DNA from: Mactra quadrangularis
Lineage: Eukaryota; Mollusca; Bivalvia; Venerida; Mactridae
Reading direction: 5' to 3'
Assembly: GCA_025267735.1 (NCBI GenBank)
Contig: CM046299.1
Span: forward strand, 38,330,887-38,394,886
Length of the DNA: 64,000 bases
The translations under genes and the position numbers were made by a program. This document shows, one piece after another, positions 1-11,700 of the stretch. The notes under the pieces were generated by a model that had not been told where the DNA came from, searched no databases, and worked only from the letters and a program-made list of their open reading frames with translations. How positions within the stretch are numbered: position 1 is the stretch's first letter; the number at the start of each line of letters is the position of its first letter.

Positions 1-975
1 TTCAAACTTTGTGAGGATGCTTGACTAGGTGATTGCTCGGATGGGTTCGTACATGGGTTATCTCGGATGAAAAACTAGGTCACAGGAGCTAAAAATAGAA
101 AAAAAACTCGTTAACACTGTAGTGGCTACTGTTTGGATCGAAATATTCTGGTCAAGTTCGAATATGGGTTACTTGGAGTCTAAAACTCGGTCACACAGCT
201 CAAATATGGAAAACCCTTGTGAACACTCTAGTGGTCATATTTTTTACCCAGCTGTCTTCAAACTTGATCAGGATGTTTGTCTAGGTAACTGCTCACAAAA
301 GTTTGAACATGGGTTATCTTAGATGAAAAACTAGGTCAAAAGTCCTAAAAGTAGGAAAACCTTGTTTACACTCTGGTGGCTTGTTTTTGCTCTAAATAAC
401 CTGGAAATTGGTCTGGAAGTTTGTTCTGTGTATTCCTAGGTCAAGTATGAATATGGGTCACCTGGGGTCAAAAACAAGTTCACTTAGTCCAAATATAGAA
501 AAACCATGAGCGGATCCAGGGGGGGGGGGGTTTCAGGGGGGTCCGGACCGCCCCTAGAATTTGGAAAATGTACATGTCCATTAGTGTATTTCTTGCTAGT
601 AAGTCATTTTTAAGTAGTATGAAGCAATTTTTCTCGGTGCTTAACATAGATTTAATAGGTTATGTAGATTTTATTATCAATATGTTGCATTTTTTCTGCA
701 AAATGTGTATCATGTGGTTGCGGTTCGAGGTTCTGCCCCCCCCCCCTAGAAAAGTTCGGACCCCCCCCCCGCCGAACAAGAAAAGTTCGGACCCCCCCCC
801 CCCCCCCTAGAAAAATATCCTGGATCCGCCCCTGAAAACCCTGTGAACACTCCAGCTGTCACAATTTTTACTCATTTGTCATCAAACTTGGCAGGATGCT
901 CGTCAAAGTAACTGCTTGGATGAATTCGGATATGGGTCATCTTGGATGAAAAGATACTTCACAGGAACTAAAGGT
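1..975. repeat. Degenerate interspersed repeat array (interrupted)
   Basis: Loosely repeated units of about 105-145 bases recur. Each carries versions of GTGAACACTCTAGTGG, TCAAACTTGGTCAGGATG, TCGAATATGGGTCA and AAAACTAGGTCAC. Units begin near 1, 135, 247 and 393, and another lies after 835, beyond an inserted element at 505-834. I recognise this style of repeat as common in bivalve DNA, but no family name can be given from sequence alone. Short open frames here are incidental. Confidence 0.65.
505..834. mobile_element. Non-autonomous hAT-like inverted-repeat element
   Basis: The ends are inverted: the left end reads CATGAGCGGATCCAGG and the right end CCTGGATCCGCCCCTG. Inside are long G runs near the left end and C runs near the right end, so the ends are complementary over a longer stretch. 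It splits the repeat array around it. Ends of the CAGGGGCGGATCC type are typical of hAT elements. A clean 8-bp target duplication is not visible, so the superfamily is inferred. There is no transposase. Confidence 0.6.
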
Positions 976-1120
976 TACATACCGCTAAAACATTTGTCTA
1001 ACAGGCATATGTGATGACTAATGAATCAGATTCTGTTACAGGTCATCTTCCTATACAAAGCCTATATTTGAAGCATTTGGTTTGTCTGGTTCCCAGTCGT
1101 AATTTGACAGGTAAAAGTAC

Positions 1121-1536
1121 GTCAGGCAAACCATGATCATGGCCGCGCCCGATGTAATGAATTTGGTATTGGATAATTATGTTTTCAAATGATCATTTCT
1201 CACTAAGCCGGCTTAAATCAGAGGATCATTGTACAAGAATTATAGTGGATATTTTTTAGTTGTTCAGTTACATTTATGCTAAACAAAGTATCCGAAATTC
1301 TAACTAGACTAATCAACGTCCGAATTGTGTTCACTTGAAACATGTTTTTGTTAATTCTTTGCTAAATATACGTGTAATCAGAAAAATCGAAATCGAATGA
1401 CCTATATAGTACCGAACTCCTACTAAAGTCACTATCGTCTGCAAATGATCATGCAAGATTAAGAAAACGTAATACATGTACAACGTAATGCCTGAATAAT
1501 AACTGAGGAGGCCGCCATGATCACGGCTTGCCTGAC
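1121..1536. repeat. Inverted-repeat element
   Basis: GTCAGGCAAACCATGATCAT at 1121 returns inverted at 1511-1536 (ATGATCACGGCTTGCCTGAC), giving roughly 27-bp arms around 360 bases of unique DNA. This is the layout of a small non-autonomous DNA transposon. No target duplication was confirmed. Confidence 0.45.
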
Positions 1537-1774
1537 CCGATAACGATAGTGGTAAGGGGCAGGTCATCCAGACTAGCATTTGGTGCGATGGAAGTGTGAT
1601 AAACCATTACCAAAATATATCAATCTTACTCTGTTCATGTATGCACCAATGGTACTCAGGTGAGCGATAAAGAGCCATCATGGCCCTCTCGTATTATTAC
1701 TTCCTTAGACAATAAACAATTGTATATGCTCATTTTATACATGTACAAAGTATAACATTTTTTAGCACAATGGT

Positions 1775-1919
1775 ATTGTTCAATTTTATTCAACGGTCAG
1801 TTACGCAAACATTAACTCCATTGGTTTAAATATTCACTACAGAATGTCTGTACTCCCACTTAATTTAAATCAGTGGAATTAATGTATGCACCACAGACAG
1901 TTGAATAAAATTGAACAAT
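1775..1919. mobile_element. 145-bp foldback MITE (family P1)
   Basis: Begins ATTGTTCAATTTTATTCAAC and ends with the inverse, GTTGAATAAAATTGAACAAT. Inner arms also pair (ATTAACTCC near 1811, GGAATTAATG near 1876). Related copies or halves occur at 21024-21290, 28312-28375, 36305-36358 and 44203-44430, all with the GGGGTTAATGTATGC core, so this is a family dispersed through the window. Confidence 0.7.
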
Positions 1920-2479
1920 ATGTGTATGCTTTCAATTTTCTGTTCTTCAAGGGAGAAAACTCTATACTAACTAAATTGATTATTTGCTTAAGTTGTTTCC
2001 CTTTGTTCTATTTATAGAAATTATTTAAATAACTTTATTTGAAAGTACACATTTACATCCTATTTCAATAGTGTTGTGCAATAAAAGGGGTGTATATTAG
2101 AGCAGTTGTTCGTACATGGTGAAATACTTAGTAATTATATATAAAAAGGTAAACCGAACTATTAAATCAATATTTAAAAGGATAGTATTGAAGCGGGTAT
2201 AGGAAGTAAGCAAACTTACGATTTAAGGTAAGATGTAATTAATGTTTGTAGTTCAGCGAATCAGCAAACGTACTTTTTTATATATTTTGTTTCATATGTA
2301 AAAAATATGTTTAATAAACCAATGAAAAAGGGAAGTGATTACAATTATAAAATCAGGGAATTTGAATTTATCTCAGTAGTATTATAAATACGCTACTGCA
2401 GTAAACATCTTTATCCTATAATTAAGCGTACGCATATAGCTTACACGTCGTGATTGTTGGTTGATGTTCATATTGATTC

Positions 2480-2741
2480 AGTTTTAACCGTGCTTAACAC
2501 CGTTTCAACACGACTTCAGTTATTTAACAGCGGCCAGCGCACGTTACTTAGCTTTACTGGATCCTTGTTTATAACTAGTACTTTACCTTCTCTTACACAA
2601 GGCGGGCAACTTCTCCATTTACCGTATTGTCAAATTTTCATGAAAAATTATAACCGCCCCGGATGGGATTCGAACCCGTACCATCTTCGGGACACTAAAG
2701 TCATTATCTAGCTGTGTTTCCAACTGCGCTACAGCCCCGGG
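2480..2741 (-). mobile_element. tRNA-derived SINE, family A
   Basis: On the minus strand the head reads like a tRNA: an A box (TAGCGCAGTTGG, near 2725) and a perfect B box (GGTTCGAATCCC, near 2668), followed by a body shared with copies at 5650-5885, 6681-6916, 9695-9985, 52985-53195 and 62705-62900. The tRNA-like part has no matching acceptor stem ends, so it is a retroposon head and not a functional tRNA gene. It abuts the dioxygenase gene just downstream. Confidence 0.75.
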
Positions 2742-2818
2742 TTTTTAGAGTAAATACTAGACGCCATGTGTGTTACAAGTACGTGTACATCATTATTCGT
2801 ATATTTTCAGAAAGAAAT

Positions 2819-3826
2819 ATGTTGACGGATCAAAATTTCAATGAACTAAAACAGAGAGGGTACACTGTGGTACCAAATGTTCTGACGTCGTCACAATGTG
2901 ATAAAGCTATAGAAGGTTATCACGTGTGGCTGAGACAATTCCAAGGAAAATGGCCGAAAACAAACAAAAGTTTAGTACGTGGTTATAACAGTGGTCATAT
3001 AGACCCTACCTGGGAGGTTCGACATTTAGCTAAAGGTGTCTTTGAACAACTGTGGAAAACGGAAAAACTTTTGACTAGTTTTGATGCAGTTGCTATTGGT
3101 CGACCTCCTGAAGACGGAGAGGAGCCATTTGAAGACGGGAGCACTCATTGGTTACATTTAGATCAAGAGTCGTCACGTGACGGATTACATGCGTATCAGG
3201 GCGGAGTTTATTTAGAAGAGGCCTGCGAAGATGATTGGACATTACAAGTGATGGAAAATTCACATAAATATTTTCACAAGCTCTTTGAAAACGATCCCAA
3301 GGCGGCAAGAGCTTCGGACGAAAAACAGTTTTTCAGACTAAATAAAACACAGGTTCGTTTTTTCCAACAGAATGGTTGTAAAATCGTGAGAGTCCCAGTG
3401 CCAAAAGGTGGAATGGTGTTATGGGATTCGAGAACCGTGCACGCCAATGCTCAGCCAATCAAAAATCGAGCTAATCCAGGCAGATGGCGCCATGTTGTTT
3501 TTGTGTCAATGACACCGGCTATATGGGCATCTGAAAAGGATATGTCCATGAGGAGGAAAGCTTACGATAATTGCTTGATGACCAATCATTGGTCAAGTGA
3601 CGGTGTGATGTTATTAAGAGAATCCGCCGACAGTAGGTCTTACCCAAAAATCCTTTCAAAAGCTGCCAAAACTTTAGAGGGCCAAATGCTTTCCGGGGTT
3701 ACACCATATGACTTTACAGACGGAAAACCAAATGGTCCACCTAAACCTGTCTGGAAAAAGGTAGGATCAATGTCGGCTGAACAAAGTGTTATGACGGAGT
3801 TCATGCGTCAAGGTGCTCGCCGATAA
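2819..3826 (+). CDS. PhyH-family Fe(II)/2-oxoglutarate dioxygenase
   Basis: Uninterrupted 335-residue protein of the phytanoyl-CoA dioxygenase superfamily. The iron ligands are visible: H113-x-D115 in WLHLDQ, and distal H208 in WDSRTVHANAQP. R224 in GRWRHVV is the expected 2-oxoglutarate-binding arginine. The substrate cannot be told; such proteins hydroxylate varied small molecules or lipids. The open frame extends 35 codons upstream to 2714, but that stretch overlaps SINE sequence and ends at a splice-acceptor-like TATTTTCAG (2802-2810), nine bases before ATG 2819, so 2819 is chosen and a 5' UTR intron is likely. No peroxisomal targeting tail or signal peptide is seen (C-terminus QGARR). 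A single coding exon in an intron-rich genome could reflect retroposition or a lineage-specific family. Family call firm, function open. Confidence 0.85.
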   Translation: MLTDQNFNELKQRGYTVVPNVLTSSQCDKAIEGYHVWLRQFQGKWPKTNKSLVRGYNSGHIDPTWEVRHLAKGVFEQLWKTEKLLTSFDAVAIGRPPEDGEEPFEDGSTHWLHLDQESSRDGLHAYQGGVYLEEACEDDWTLQVMENSHKYFHKLFENDPKAARASDEKQFFRLNKTQVRFFQQNGCKIVRVPVPKGGMVLWDSRTVHANAQPIKNRANPGRWRHVVFVSMTPAIWASEKDMSMRRKAYDNCLMTNHWSSDGVMLLRESADSRSYPKILSKAAKTLEGQMLSGVTPYDFTDGKPNGPPKPVWKKVGSMSAEQSVMTEFMRQGARR

Positions 3827-4427
3827 TTTTTCCATTTGTCGATACGCAAAAGACAGTTTCAGTCATTCGAAGCAGACCTCGTAATATAGTAACAGTGCTG
3901 TGATATTTTGACCAAAAAAAACCATAAAATTTTATTACCTCTATTCGAAGATATGGGTACACTTGAACATAAATATGATATATAGGATAACATGAGATAT
4001 TGTTAACATAAAATATCGTTTAGAATTTTCCCAAGTTATCCTAAAAGAGCTTTAGTAAAATAAGTACATTGTTTCGCATTATATTAGTGCTTTACCTGTA
4101 ACTAATTACATTTTGTATGTTTGTCATTAAATGTTTAAAACTTGTAGGATTTGTTTTTGTTTTTCAAAATAAAAGATGTACGAGAAAAAGGGTGCATATG
4201 GTTCAATGGTCGTACGCTCAGTTATAATCGTAAGAATTTGGATGACTACAATTTTAATTGAGGCGCGACCGTTGATGATGTTGCACCTTGTTTACAATGC
4301 AAAATAATGTGCAGAATGTTTAAACGTTATTACGCGGTAAAGTGAAAGATTAAAAAATTGTATTCATGTAAATATTGTATTTGCCAAAGATTGTAGAACA
4401 CAGTCACCTTATATACTCTCCGTTGAT
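3827..4427 (+). other. 3' flank of the dioxygenase gene
   Basis: AT-rich. A poly(A) signal AATAAA at 4168-4173 lies 342 bases after the stop codon and is a plausible transcript end. Nothing else recognisable is seen up to the hairpin at 4428. Confidence 0.5.
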
Positions 4428-4542
4428 CAAATACCTGAACATGAGAAGGGGCATGAAAGATAATGATTAATTTCAATTCTAACAAAGTTGATAACATGTT
4501 ATCTTTCATGCCCCTTCTTATTCAGGTATTTGAAATTAATCA
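4428..4542. repeat. Long hairpin plus AATAACAAA-rich tract
   Basis: AATACCTGAACATGAGAAGG (4430) returns inverted at 4513-4531 as CCTTCTTATTCAGGTATT, within arms of about 35 bases (4428-4462 with 4499-4534). A second small pair, GATTAATTTCAA / TTGAAATTAATC, flanks the loop side. Variants of AATAACAAATAAG follow (4543-4630) and recur at 4785-4835. This looks like a foldback element; identity unknown. Confidence 0.55.
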
Positions 4543-5051
4543 CTCATAACAAAAAAGAAATAACAAATAAGAAATAACAAAAAAGGAATAACAAATATTA
4601 AGGAATAACAAATAAGGAATAAGTATTAGCTAATGAGAATAATTTGACTAATGGGCACCACATTCTCAACGAATGGAAATAAAATAACTGATAGAATGGA
4701 CACAAATAAAACGATTTTTGCCATCTTTACTTTACAATGTACAAAATGGCCGAACGATCAGTCTACGTTTAACTTGAAAATAAATCATAACAAATAAGTA
4801 ATAACAAAAAGTAATAACAAATAAGTCATAACAAGTAACATAAAATGTCCCTCCAGGGCTTCCGTAATATACGAAGGCTAGAATTGGTGAAAAAGTTGCA
4901 TTTAACATTTTAAGGTCATCCAAAGCCCTAATCAAACATTCATGTTTATATGCATATACTCATAGATCCATTAATGAACAATTGGTGTCGGTCTTGTGGA
5001 GAAGTGCTTCCGGGTCGTTGTACACTGCGAAAGTAGTTCCGAGAATTTAGT
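4543..5051. other. Intergenic, no gene seen
   Basis: AT-rich, with scattered AATAACAAATAAG simple repeats. No coding exon is supported. The last 50 bases are not shared with the tandem unit that begins at 5052. Confidence 0.5.
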
Positions 5052-6079
5052 TTGACTGCATTTGGATGGCTGTGACTCTGTTTGTATGGGTCAAAATGAT
5101 ATATTTTTCACCCAAATTAGTTTTTCTATCCCTCTAGGACAATATTCTGACCGTTTTGCACTTTCTCTTTAGGACTACTTCTTGCGGCGGAAGATTTAGA
5201 ATTTAGTGAACTGCGGCCATTTTGACCTTTGAGAATGGAAATTCCCCAAAAAATACATGTGCACAAAGTGAAATGGTGAAAAATTGAAACATTCATGACC
5301 CACATTTCTAGGTCTTATTTTGCTGCCCTAGTGTGGAGGATTCACAGGATATCAATCATTATTTCTCAATCTATTTCTTAAATTTTACAGAGACACTCAA
5401 ACTTGGCTATTTTATATAGAATTGTAAAGTAGAAATTTGACAAGGGTATATCCAATTATTACAAATACATATGAGATATATACATATACACACTGTGCTT
5501 CCTATCGGATTGTTAATAATATTGGTACGCAATGAAACCGTTATTGAGTCATAGCTAGTTATGTCCGTTTGTTCTTCTTTGTAGCATAGTTAATGAACTG
5601 AGTATGTAGAACATTTCAAGTGGTGAAGTAAACTGTTGTTGTTGCTTTTTAACGCCATGCTATCAAATTAAATTCATTTAACAGAAATTAACGACGACCA
5701 GTGCATCTAATCTAGCTTTTCCTGGCCCTTGTCTATATATATAACCAGTACTCGCCTACTCTTCTTCAAGACCGACAATTTCTCCATATACGAGTACTTT
5801 ATTGGTGGGGAAATGAACAATTTTGTCAATTTGTATGTTACAGTACGACTATCCTAGATGGGATTCGAACCAGTACTCCCTAACTAGGTAATATGTAAAC
5901 TATGGGATACCTTTAATTGCAAGTGTATAATGTTTCCCTAATTTGATATCCATTTAAGGGTAAAAAAGTACACCTACAATACCGAAAGTCATTTCTGATG
6001 TTAACTGTCGAGTTATTCGTTGATACAGCTTTAATAAAATATTTTGATTTAATTATACGGCAAATTTGTTTTGTTTATT
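5052..6079. repeat. Tandem duplication, copy 1 (about 1.03 kb)
   Basis: Starts TTGACTGCATTTGGATGG and ends TTTGTTTATT. The same sequence starts again at 6083, an offset of 1,031 bases. I count about eight single-base differences in roughly 1,028 aligned bases. The unit includes a degraded family-A SINE on the minus strand (about 5650-5885, with a B-box-like GGGATTCGAACC). No gene is seen within. Confidence 0.9.
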
Positions 6080-6082
6080 AGC

Positions 6083-7110
6083 TTGACTGCATTTGGATGG
6101 CTGTGACTCTGTTTGTATGGGTCAAAATGATATATTTTTCACCCAAATTAGTTTTTCTATCCCTCTAGGACAATATTCTGACCGTTTTGCACTTTCTTTT
6201 TAGGACTACTTCTTGTGGCGGAAGATTTAGAATTTAGTGAACTGCGGCCATTTTGACCTTTGAGAATGGAAATTCCCAAAAAAATACATGTGCACAAAGT
6301 GAAATGGTGAAAAATTGAAACATTCATGACCCACATTTCTAGGTCTTATTTTGCTGCCCTAGTGTGGAGGATTCACAAGATATCAATCATTATTTCTCAA
6401 TCTATTTCTTAAATTTTACAGAGACACTCAAACTTGGCTATTTTATATAGAATTGTAAAGTAGAAATTTGACAAGGGTATATCCAATTATTACAAATACA
6501 TATGAGATATATACATATACACACTGTGCTTCCTATCGGATTGTTAATAATATTGGTACGCAATGAAACCGTTATTGAGTCACAGCTAGTTATGTCCGTT
6601 TGTTCTTCTTTGTAGCATAGTTAATGAACTGAGTATGTAGAACATTTCAAGTGGTGAAGTAAACTGTTGTTGTTGCTTTTTAACGCCATGCTATCAAATT
6701 AAATTCATTTAACAGAAATTAACGACGACCAGTGCATCTAATCTAGCTTTTCCTGGCCCTTGTCTATATATATAACCAGTACTCGCCTACTCTTCTTCAA
6801 GACCGACAATTTCTCCATATACGAGTACTTTATTGGTGGGGAAATGAACAATTTTGTCAATTTGTATGTTACAGTACGACTATCCTAGATGGGATTCGAA
6901 CCAGTACTCCCTAACTAGGTAATATGTAAACTATGGGATACCTTAAATTGCAAGTGTATAATGTTTCCCAAATTTGATATCCATTTAAGGGTAAAAAAGT
7001 ACACCTACAATACCGAAAGTCATTTCTGATGTTAACTGTCGAGTTATTCGTTGATACAGCTTTGATAAAATATTTTGATTTAATTATACGGCAAATTTGT
7101 TTTGTTTATT
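6083..7110. repeat. Tandem duplication, copy 2
   Basis: Second copy of the unit at 5052-6079. Differences include C to T at the TTCTTGCGGC/TTCTTGTGGC site, ACCTTTAATT/ACCTTAAATT and CTTTAATAAAA/CTTTGATAAAA. Flanks outside the pair are unrelated. The 73-codon open frame at 7029-7250 starts in this copy and has no recognisable content. Confidence 0.9.
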
Positions 7111-8716
7111 GTGAGGGTGATAGTTTTAACCAGCAACAGACAGAGACACACGTATGGCTGATGACATCACAACTATCAAACACTACTTTGTCACAAGTGC
7201 TAATACAAATTGTTGTTAAATTAACTCAGTGTCTAGAAAATCAAGTCTAACTTCATTTACGCAGCAAATACATAATAGGATGCCTGTTTACATACGGATA
7301 ATTTTGCATGACGTAAAAAAACATGTAATCCTTTCTTCTTTAATTAAAAATCAAAGTACTGGAAACTCTATATGTCTGAGGTTGTGACGTTACAGTATAC
7401 ATTAACTCTCCTTTAACTAATTAAATCATAGTACTGGAAGCCAAGTTTAAATAATAGAAACTATGTTGTGAATGGGTGATAAAATACTTGACTAGAGGAT
7501 ATAAGTTTCATACAAAAACAAAAAAGCAATCATGCTATAAATAATTAAGTAAACTAAACAACTAGATGTAAATTTTACAATGAACACATTTATGCTTCAT
7601 ATAATCTTTATTGTATAATACATTCTTACATATACATGTAAGTGTACAAGATATGATGTATGCACACATAAAGAACAATAACAGCAGTCTTTGCTTTATT
7701 TTTTATACAAAACTAGCCTAGTGTATTTTATAAAATATGTAAGTACTTTACACTAGCCCATATCAATTTTTGTTAGTCATGGGCTAAAGACTAGTAAGGC
7801 AAAGACTGTAATAGTTTATAATTTAAAAAAAAACTTTACTCACAGAACGTTCATGAACACTACAGATTGTACACCTAACTCATATATAAACATGTACATT
7901 ATGACAATAGATATAACAGTAGATCATAATACAAGTACATGTATACTTCTTCTGGATCCCTAGTAGCACAATAAAATCATTATAACCAGTCATTTCTTAA
8001 TTAATGTCACATGTTAATTTATTAAAATGTTCCGAGAAGAGTTATGACCCTTCCAATATAATGTACATCAGCACATAACAAAAATCATAGTGTTAAAACA
8101 AACACTCAACATGTATTGCACATAGTAAAATGGTCCCCATTGTTAGTCATTCTCTACAAAAAACATGACAGCCAAAATACTAAGACCAAAAAAACTGAAT
8201 TAGCTGTCAAAAAAAAACACTTCGAAAATCAGAAGATTATTTAGGTACCATAAGTGTTCAAATAATCAGGACACTTTTACTAATGAATGAGACAAGAGCT
8301 AATCAGAGACAATGCATTAGTTTTTAAACATACTGATGTTTTCAGATCTTCTTGGCAATTCATGATGAATAACCTCAGATAAATTAAGACATCATGTTGG
8401 AATTCATTTTGAGTCACATGACCAAAGAAAATTCTATGAAGTAAACAACCCAATACTTGCATGGTTAGCAATGCTTCAACTTGCTCATGTAGAAAAAAAC
8501 AGTACACTATGTGGACCCAAACAAATTCCTCTGAGGTTCTTCCTTCAATGAATAGTCAAGGTGCAAATGGTACAGATTATTTCTCAATCTAACAAAATTA
8601 ACATTAACTGCCATACATGTATAAACCAAAGGCTGATATTTTATGGCAAGTACTTCCCAATAATTTAGCACAATGTCTATCACAGTTAAACACTTTATAA
8701 TGGTAATGCTGACAAA
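7111..8716 (-). other. 3' flank / probable 3' UTR of VPS26C
   Basis: Lies downstream of the VPS26C stop on the minus strand. Candidate minus-strand AATAAA signals are at 8015-8020 and 7607-7612, giving 3' UTRs of about 0.7 or 1.1 kb. A weak inverted repeat, GCAGTCTTTGC / GGCAAAGACTG, spans about 7684-7812. The rest is AT-rich with no further exon visible. Confidence 0.4.
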
Positions 8717-11700
8717 CTAATATCTTGTTAATTTTACTGGAAAATTCTCTGTAACAAGATGATCATCATGAAAGATAATAACAACATTGACTTCAAATTC
8801 TGAAATAAAAATATAAAAGTCTAAAAATATATCTCTTTAATTATAATGCATTTATCAACATTCTATAATTACCTATTGCACCAGTATCACTAATATTCTA
8901 ATATTCATTTTTTATTTCACAAATACCTGTTAATCTTTTCATGAAGAAAGAGCTGACAACTTTTACTTGTTTAAGGAATATTATCATAATAGTCAAAATT
9001 TCAAGGAAGAGTAAGACCACATGCAGGAATTGAACCCTTATCTCAAGGTTTACACTTAAGAGTGCCATCCATTGCACCAAGGGCATAGCCCAGCATACAC
9101 TATTGTATATAGTTGATAGCAAAAGTAAGGGCCCAAACTGCAAGGCGAGCGCTTTGTATTGCCACCAAGTGATTTCCCACGGAATTGTCTGCTAAGATCT
9201 AGCAAATTGAATTGCTACTTAGCAATATGTAGTAAGTGTTTTTTAACTTGCTGAAGCAATTGGAACACCTCTGCTATTCAAAATATCTGCCCCCATAGGG
9301 AACCAGTTTCTTTTTCATGAATACTGACTTATTCTTTATTTAATGCATAGATTTAGTTGAAGCAGTTAATAGTGGTGATAATTGGTTTGAATATTTTTCA
9401 GTTGTTACAATTCTGAACTTCTGTTTGAGGAAGTCGCTATCATAGATTTGCTAGCTTGAAACAAATTATTTAGTAGACCTAAAAAGGTTTGCTTTCAAAA
9501 AGCACTAACTAGTGATTGCCTTACCGAACAGGCCCTTAATTTCTTCACTGTGACAAGGGGAAATAACTTATTTAAAATGCAATTTAATACGGATTAATTC
9601 TAAATGAATTAACAATCACACTTGTCTGAAGATCCAATAAACATAACTCAAAGCAGCAGATACAAATTATAAGATTGTTAAAATTGATTTTTTTAACTGG
9701 GTTTAATGCTGTGTCAACACAATTTAGGTCGTTTTACGGCATCCAGTGCAACTAACCCAGCTTTCCTGGACCCTTGTCAATTACCAGTACTCACCTACCG
9801 GTCCAAAAGGCCGGACATTTCTCCATAATATCTAATCAATGGAGAAAATTTGACATTTTTGCCAAATTTTCATGGAAGGGTATAACTTCCCGGTTGGAAT
9901 TCAAAACCGTACCCCCTTCGGGACACGAGATTACAAATTCAGGGGCGATTACGTCTGTACGCAGATATTGTGGCAGACAGATAGATAGACAGCCATGAAT
10001 CCAACCATACAAATATAATAAAGTAATATCTTACCAACTTTAAAGTTATTTGTACTTAATGTAGGACATGTAAATAATCTTGGAAATATCATGAACATTG
10101 GTATAGTAATTCCTCTCATAACATCACCATCTGCTATCTGTATATTCTGTATCTCTGTAGCTGAATATACAATAAAATAAACATATAAAAATGTAAAAGT
10201 AATGGCATTTTATAGTCTAAGTTTCATGCTTGTGCTCGTTAACCGACTTTACAGCTATTGCCACCTGGTTAACGGGCTACTGATATCTGTCTATCAATCT
10301 CTCTAGGGAGTCTTTTACTCAACTTAGAGCAGTTGACATATTGGTGCAAGGGAATTAACCACCCAATTACACCTGGGTTGAGTGAAGTAATTGTAGGTAA
10401 ATTTCTTGCTGAAGGAAATTAATAGTTCCCTGGTGAACCCCAGACCTCTCAATCCCTAAGTGCACATCCTACTACTGGACTTATCATATGATTCAAGATA
10501 CAACATATTAATAAAATGTAGCAACTTATTATTTTAAAAATAAACACAGTTTGTAGCATTTAACAGCAAGTATTCTGAAACTTAGAAAAAGACATCAATG
10601 CCAAAAAAGTGGACAGGATACATCAAAAGGGTTAATGTTTCAAAGTAACAATTTCTGCAAAAGATGGAGCAAAAAAGGGCAGGGAGGAGAAAAAAAGGCA
10701 GAATGCATCACCCTGCTATTTTGCCATAAAAAATCACTATAATCAGTATATTTAATTTTAAATTTTGATTAAAAAACTAAGATAACAAAAATCACAAACC
10801 ATCTTTAGCATAGCCCTCAGCACATCCACATGTTTCTACACGTACAAGTTGTATCTCGATTGATTTTATAGCTGCTTCACATTGCTCTATTACAATCTGT
10901 AATCATAGGAAAATGTATAAAGCTGTATCTGACAGAAATTTTATATACATTTTGACAACAGATCTTAAAATTGTAAATTATACTCATCCATATTTTCACA
11001 CCATTCACTGCTTCACAGAGCAGTTTTGTAGGACTTAACAAAAGTTATGGAATGGGTTGTCGCTAATTTTAATGAGATTGACTCATGTCAGTACAAATTT
11101 TCCAGAAAATATACATGTATATTTGTATTTGTTTTTAAGGTTTAACACCCTAGCAACACATTGAATAGGTCATATAACGGCGTTCAGTCTAATATCTACT
11201 CACTGTTCCAGGAAAGGCTAAATCTCTGGATTTAGCAGTTAACCAACAAATAAGCCCATACTTTCATCAGTGACTAACAACTGCTCTACATAATTATGAA
11301 TCATTGGTAAGAGGGAGAATGACTGTAGAAATAATTTCAAGACCAAGCTCCACGGAAGTATGCCCGCCTCAGAATCGAACCCACAATCCCAAGATCAGTA
11401 GACTTGCATGCTACCATATGAGTTGGCCAGCCAGCCTTACACAAGTTATGAAACAGATTGTAGCTTATTTCTAAATGAGATTGACTCATATAAGTACCAA
11501 CTTGACAGACTATATACATGTACATACAACAAAGCAAATATTTGACAAAAATTTAGTAAAATATCAATAGAGTTACCTCCCCTGTTAAAGGCTTAGTTAT
11601 ACATAATGTTGAAGAATCCAGTTTTCCTCTTGCCTTGAACTTGGGAACTTTTTCTTTCTGAAAGTAAAGGCAAGAAGGTCAAAATCTTACAGATATGACC

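Larger units (their letters stand above)
976..2479. other. Intergenic, no gene seen
   Basis: AT-rich sequence with no supported coding exon. It contains two inverted-repeat elements, at 1121-1536 and 1775-1919, listed separately. The short reverse-strand frame at 1331-1579 lies mostly inside the first of these. Confidence 0.6.

Noticed and set aside
2655..2741. Functional tRNA gene on the minus strand
   Set aside because: A and B boxes are good but the acceptor stem does not pair and a SINE body follows.
2714..2818. N-terminal extension of the dioxygenase frame as part of the protein
   Set aside because: It overlaps SINE sequence, and a good splice acceptor lies just before ATG 2819, where family-like sequence begins.
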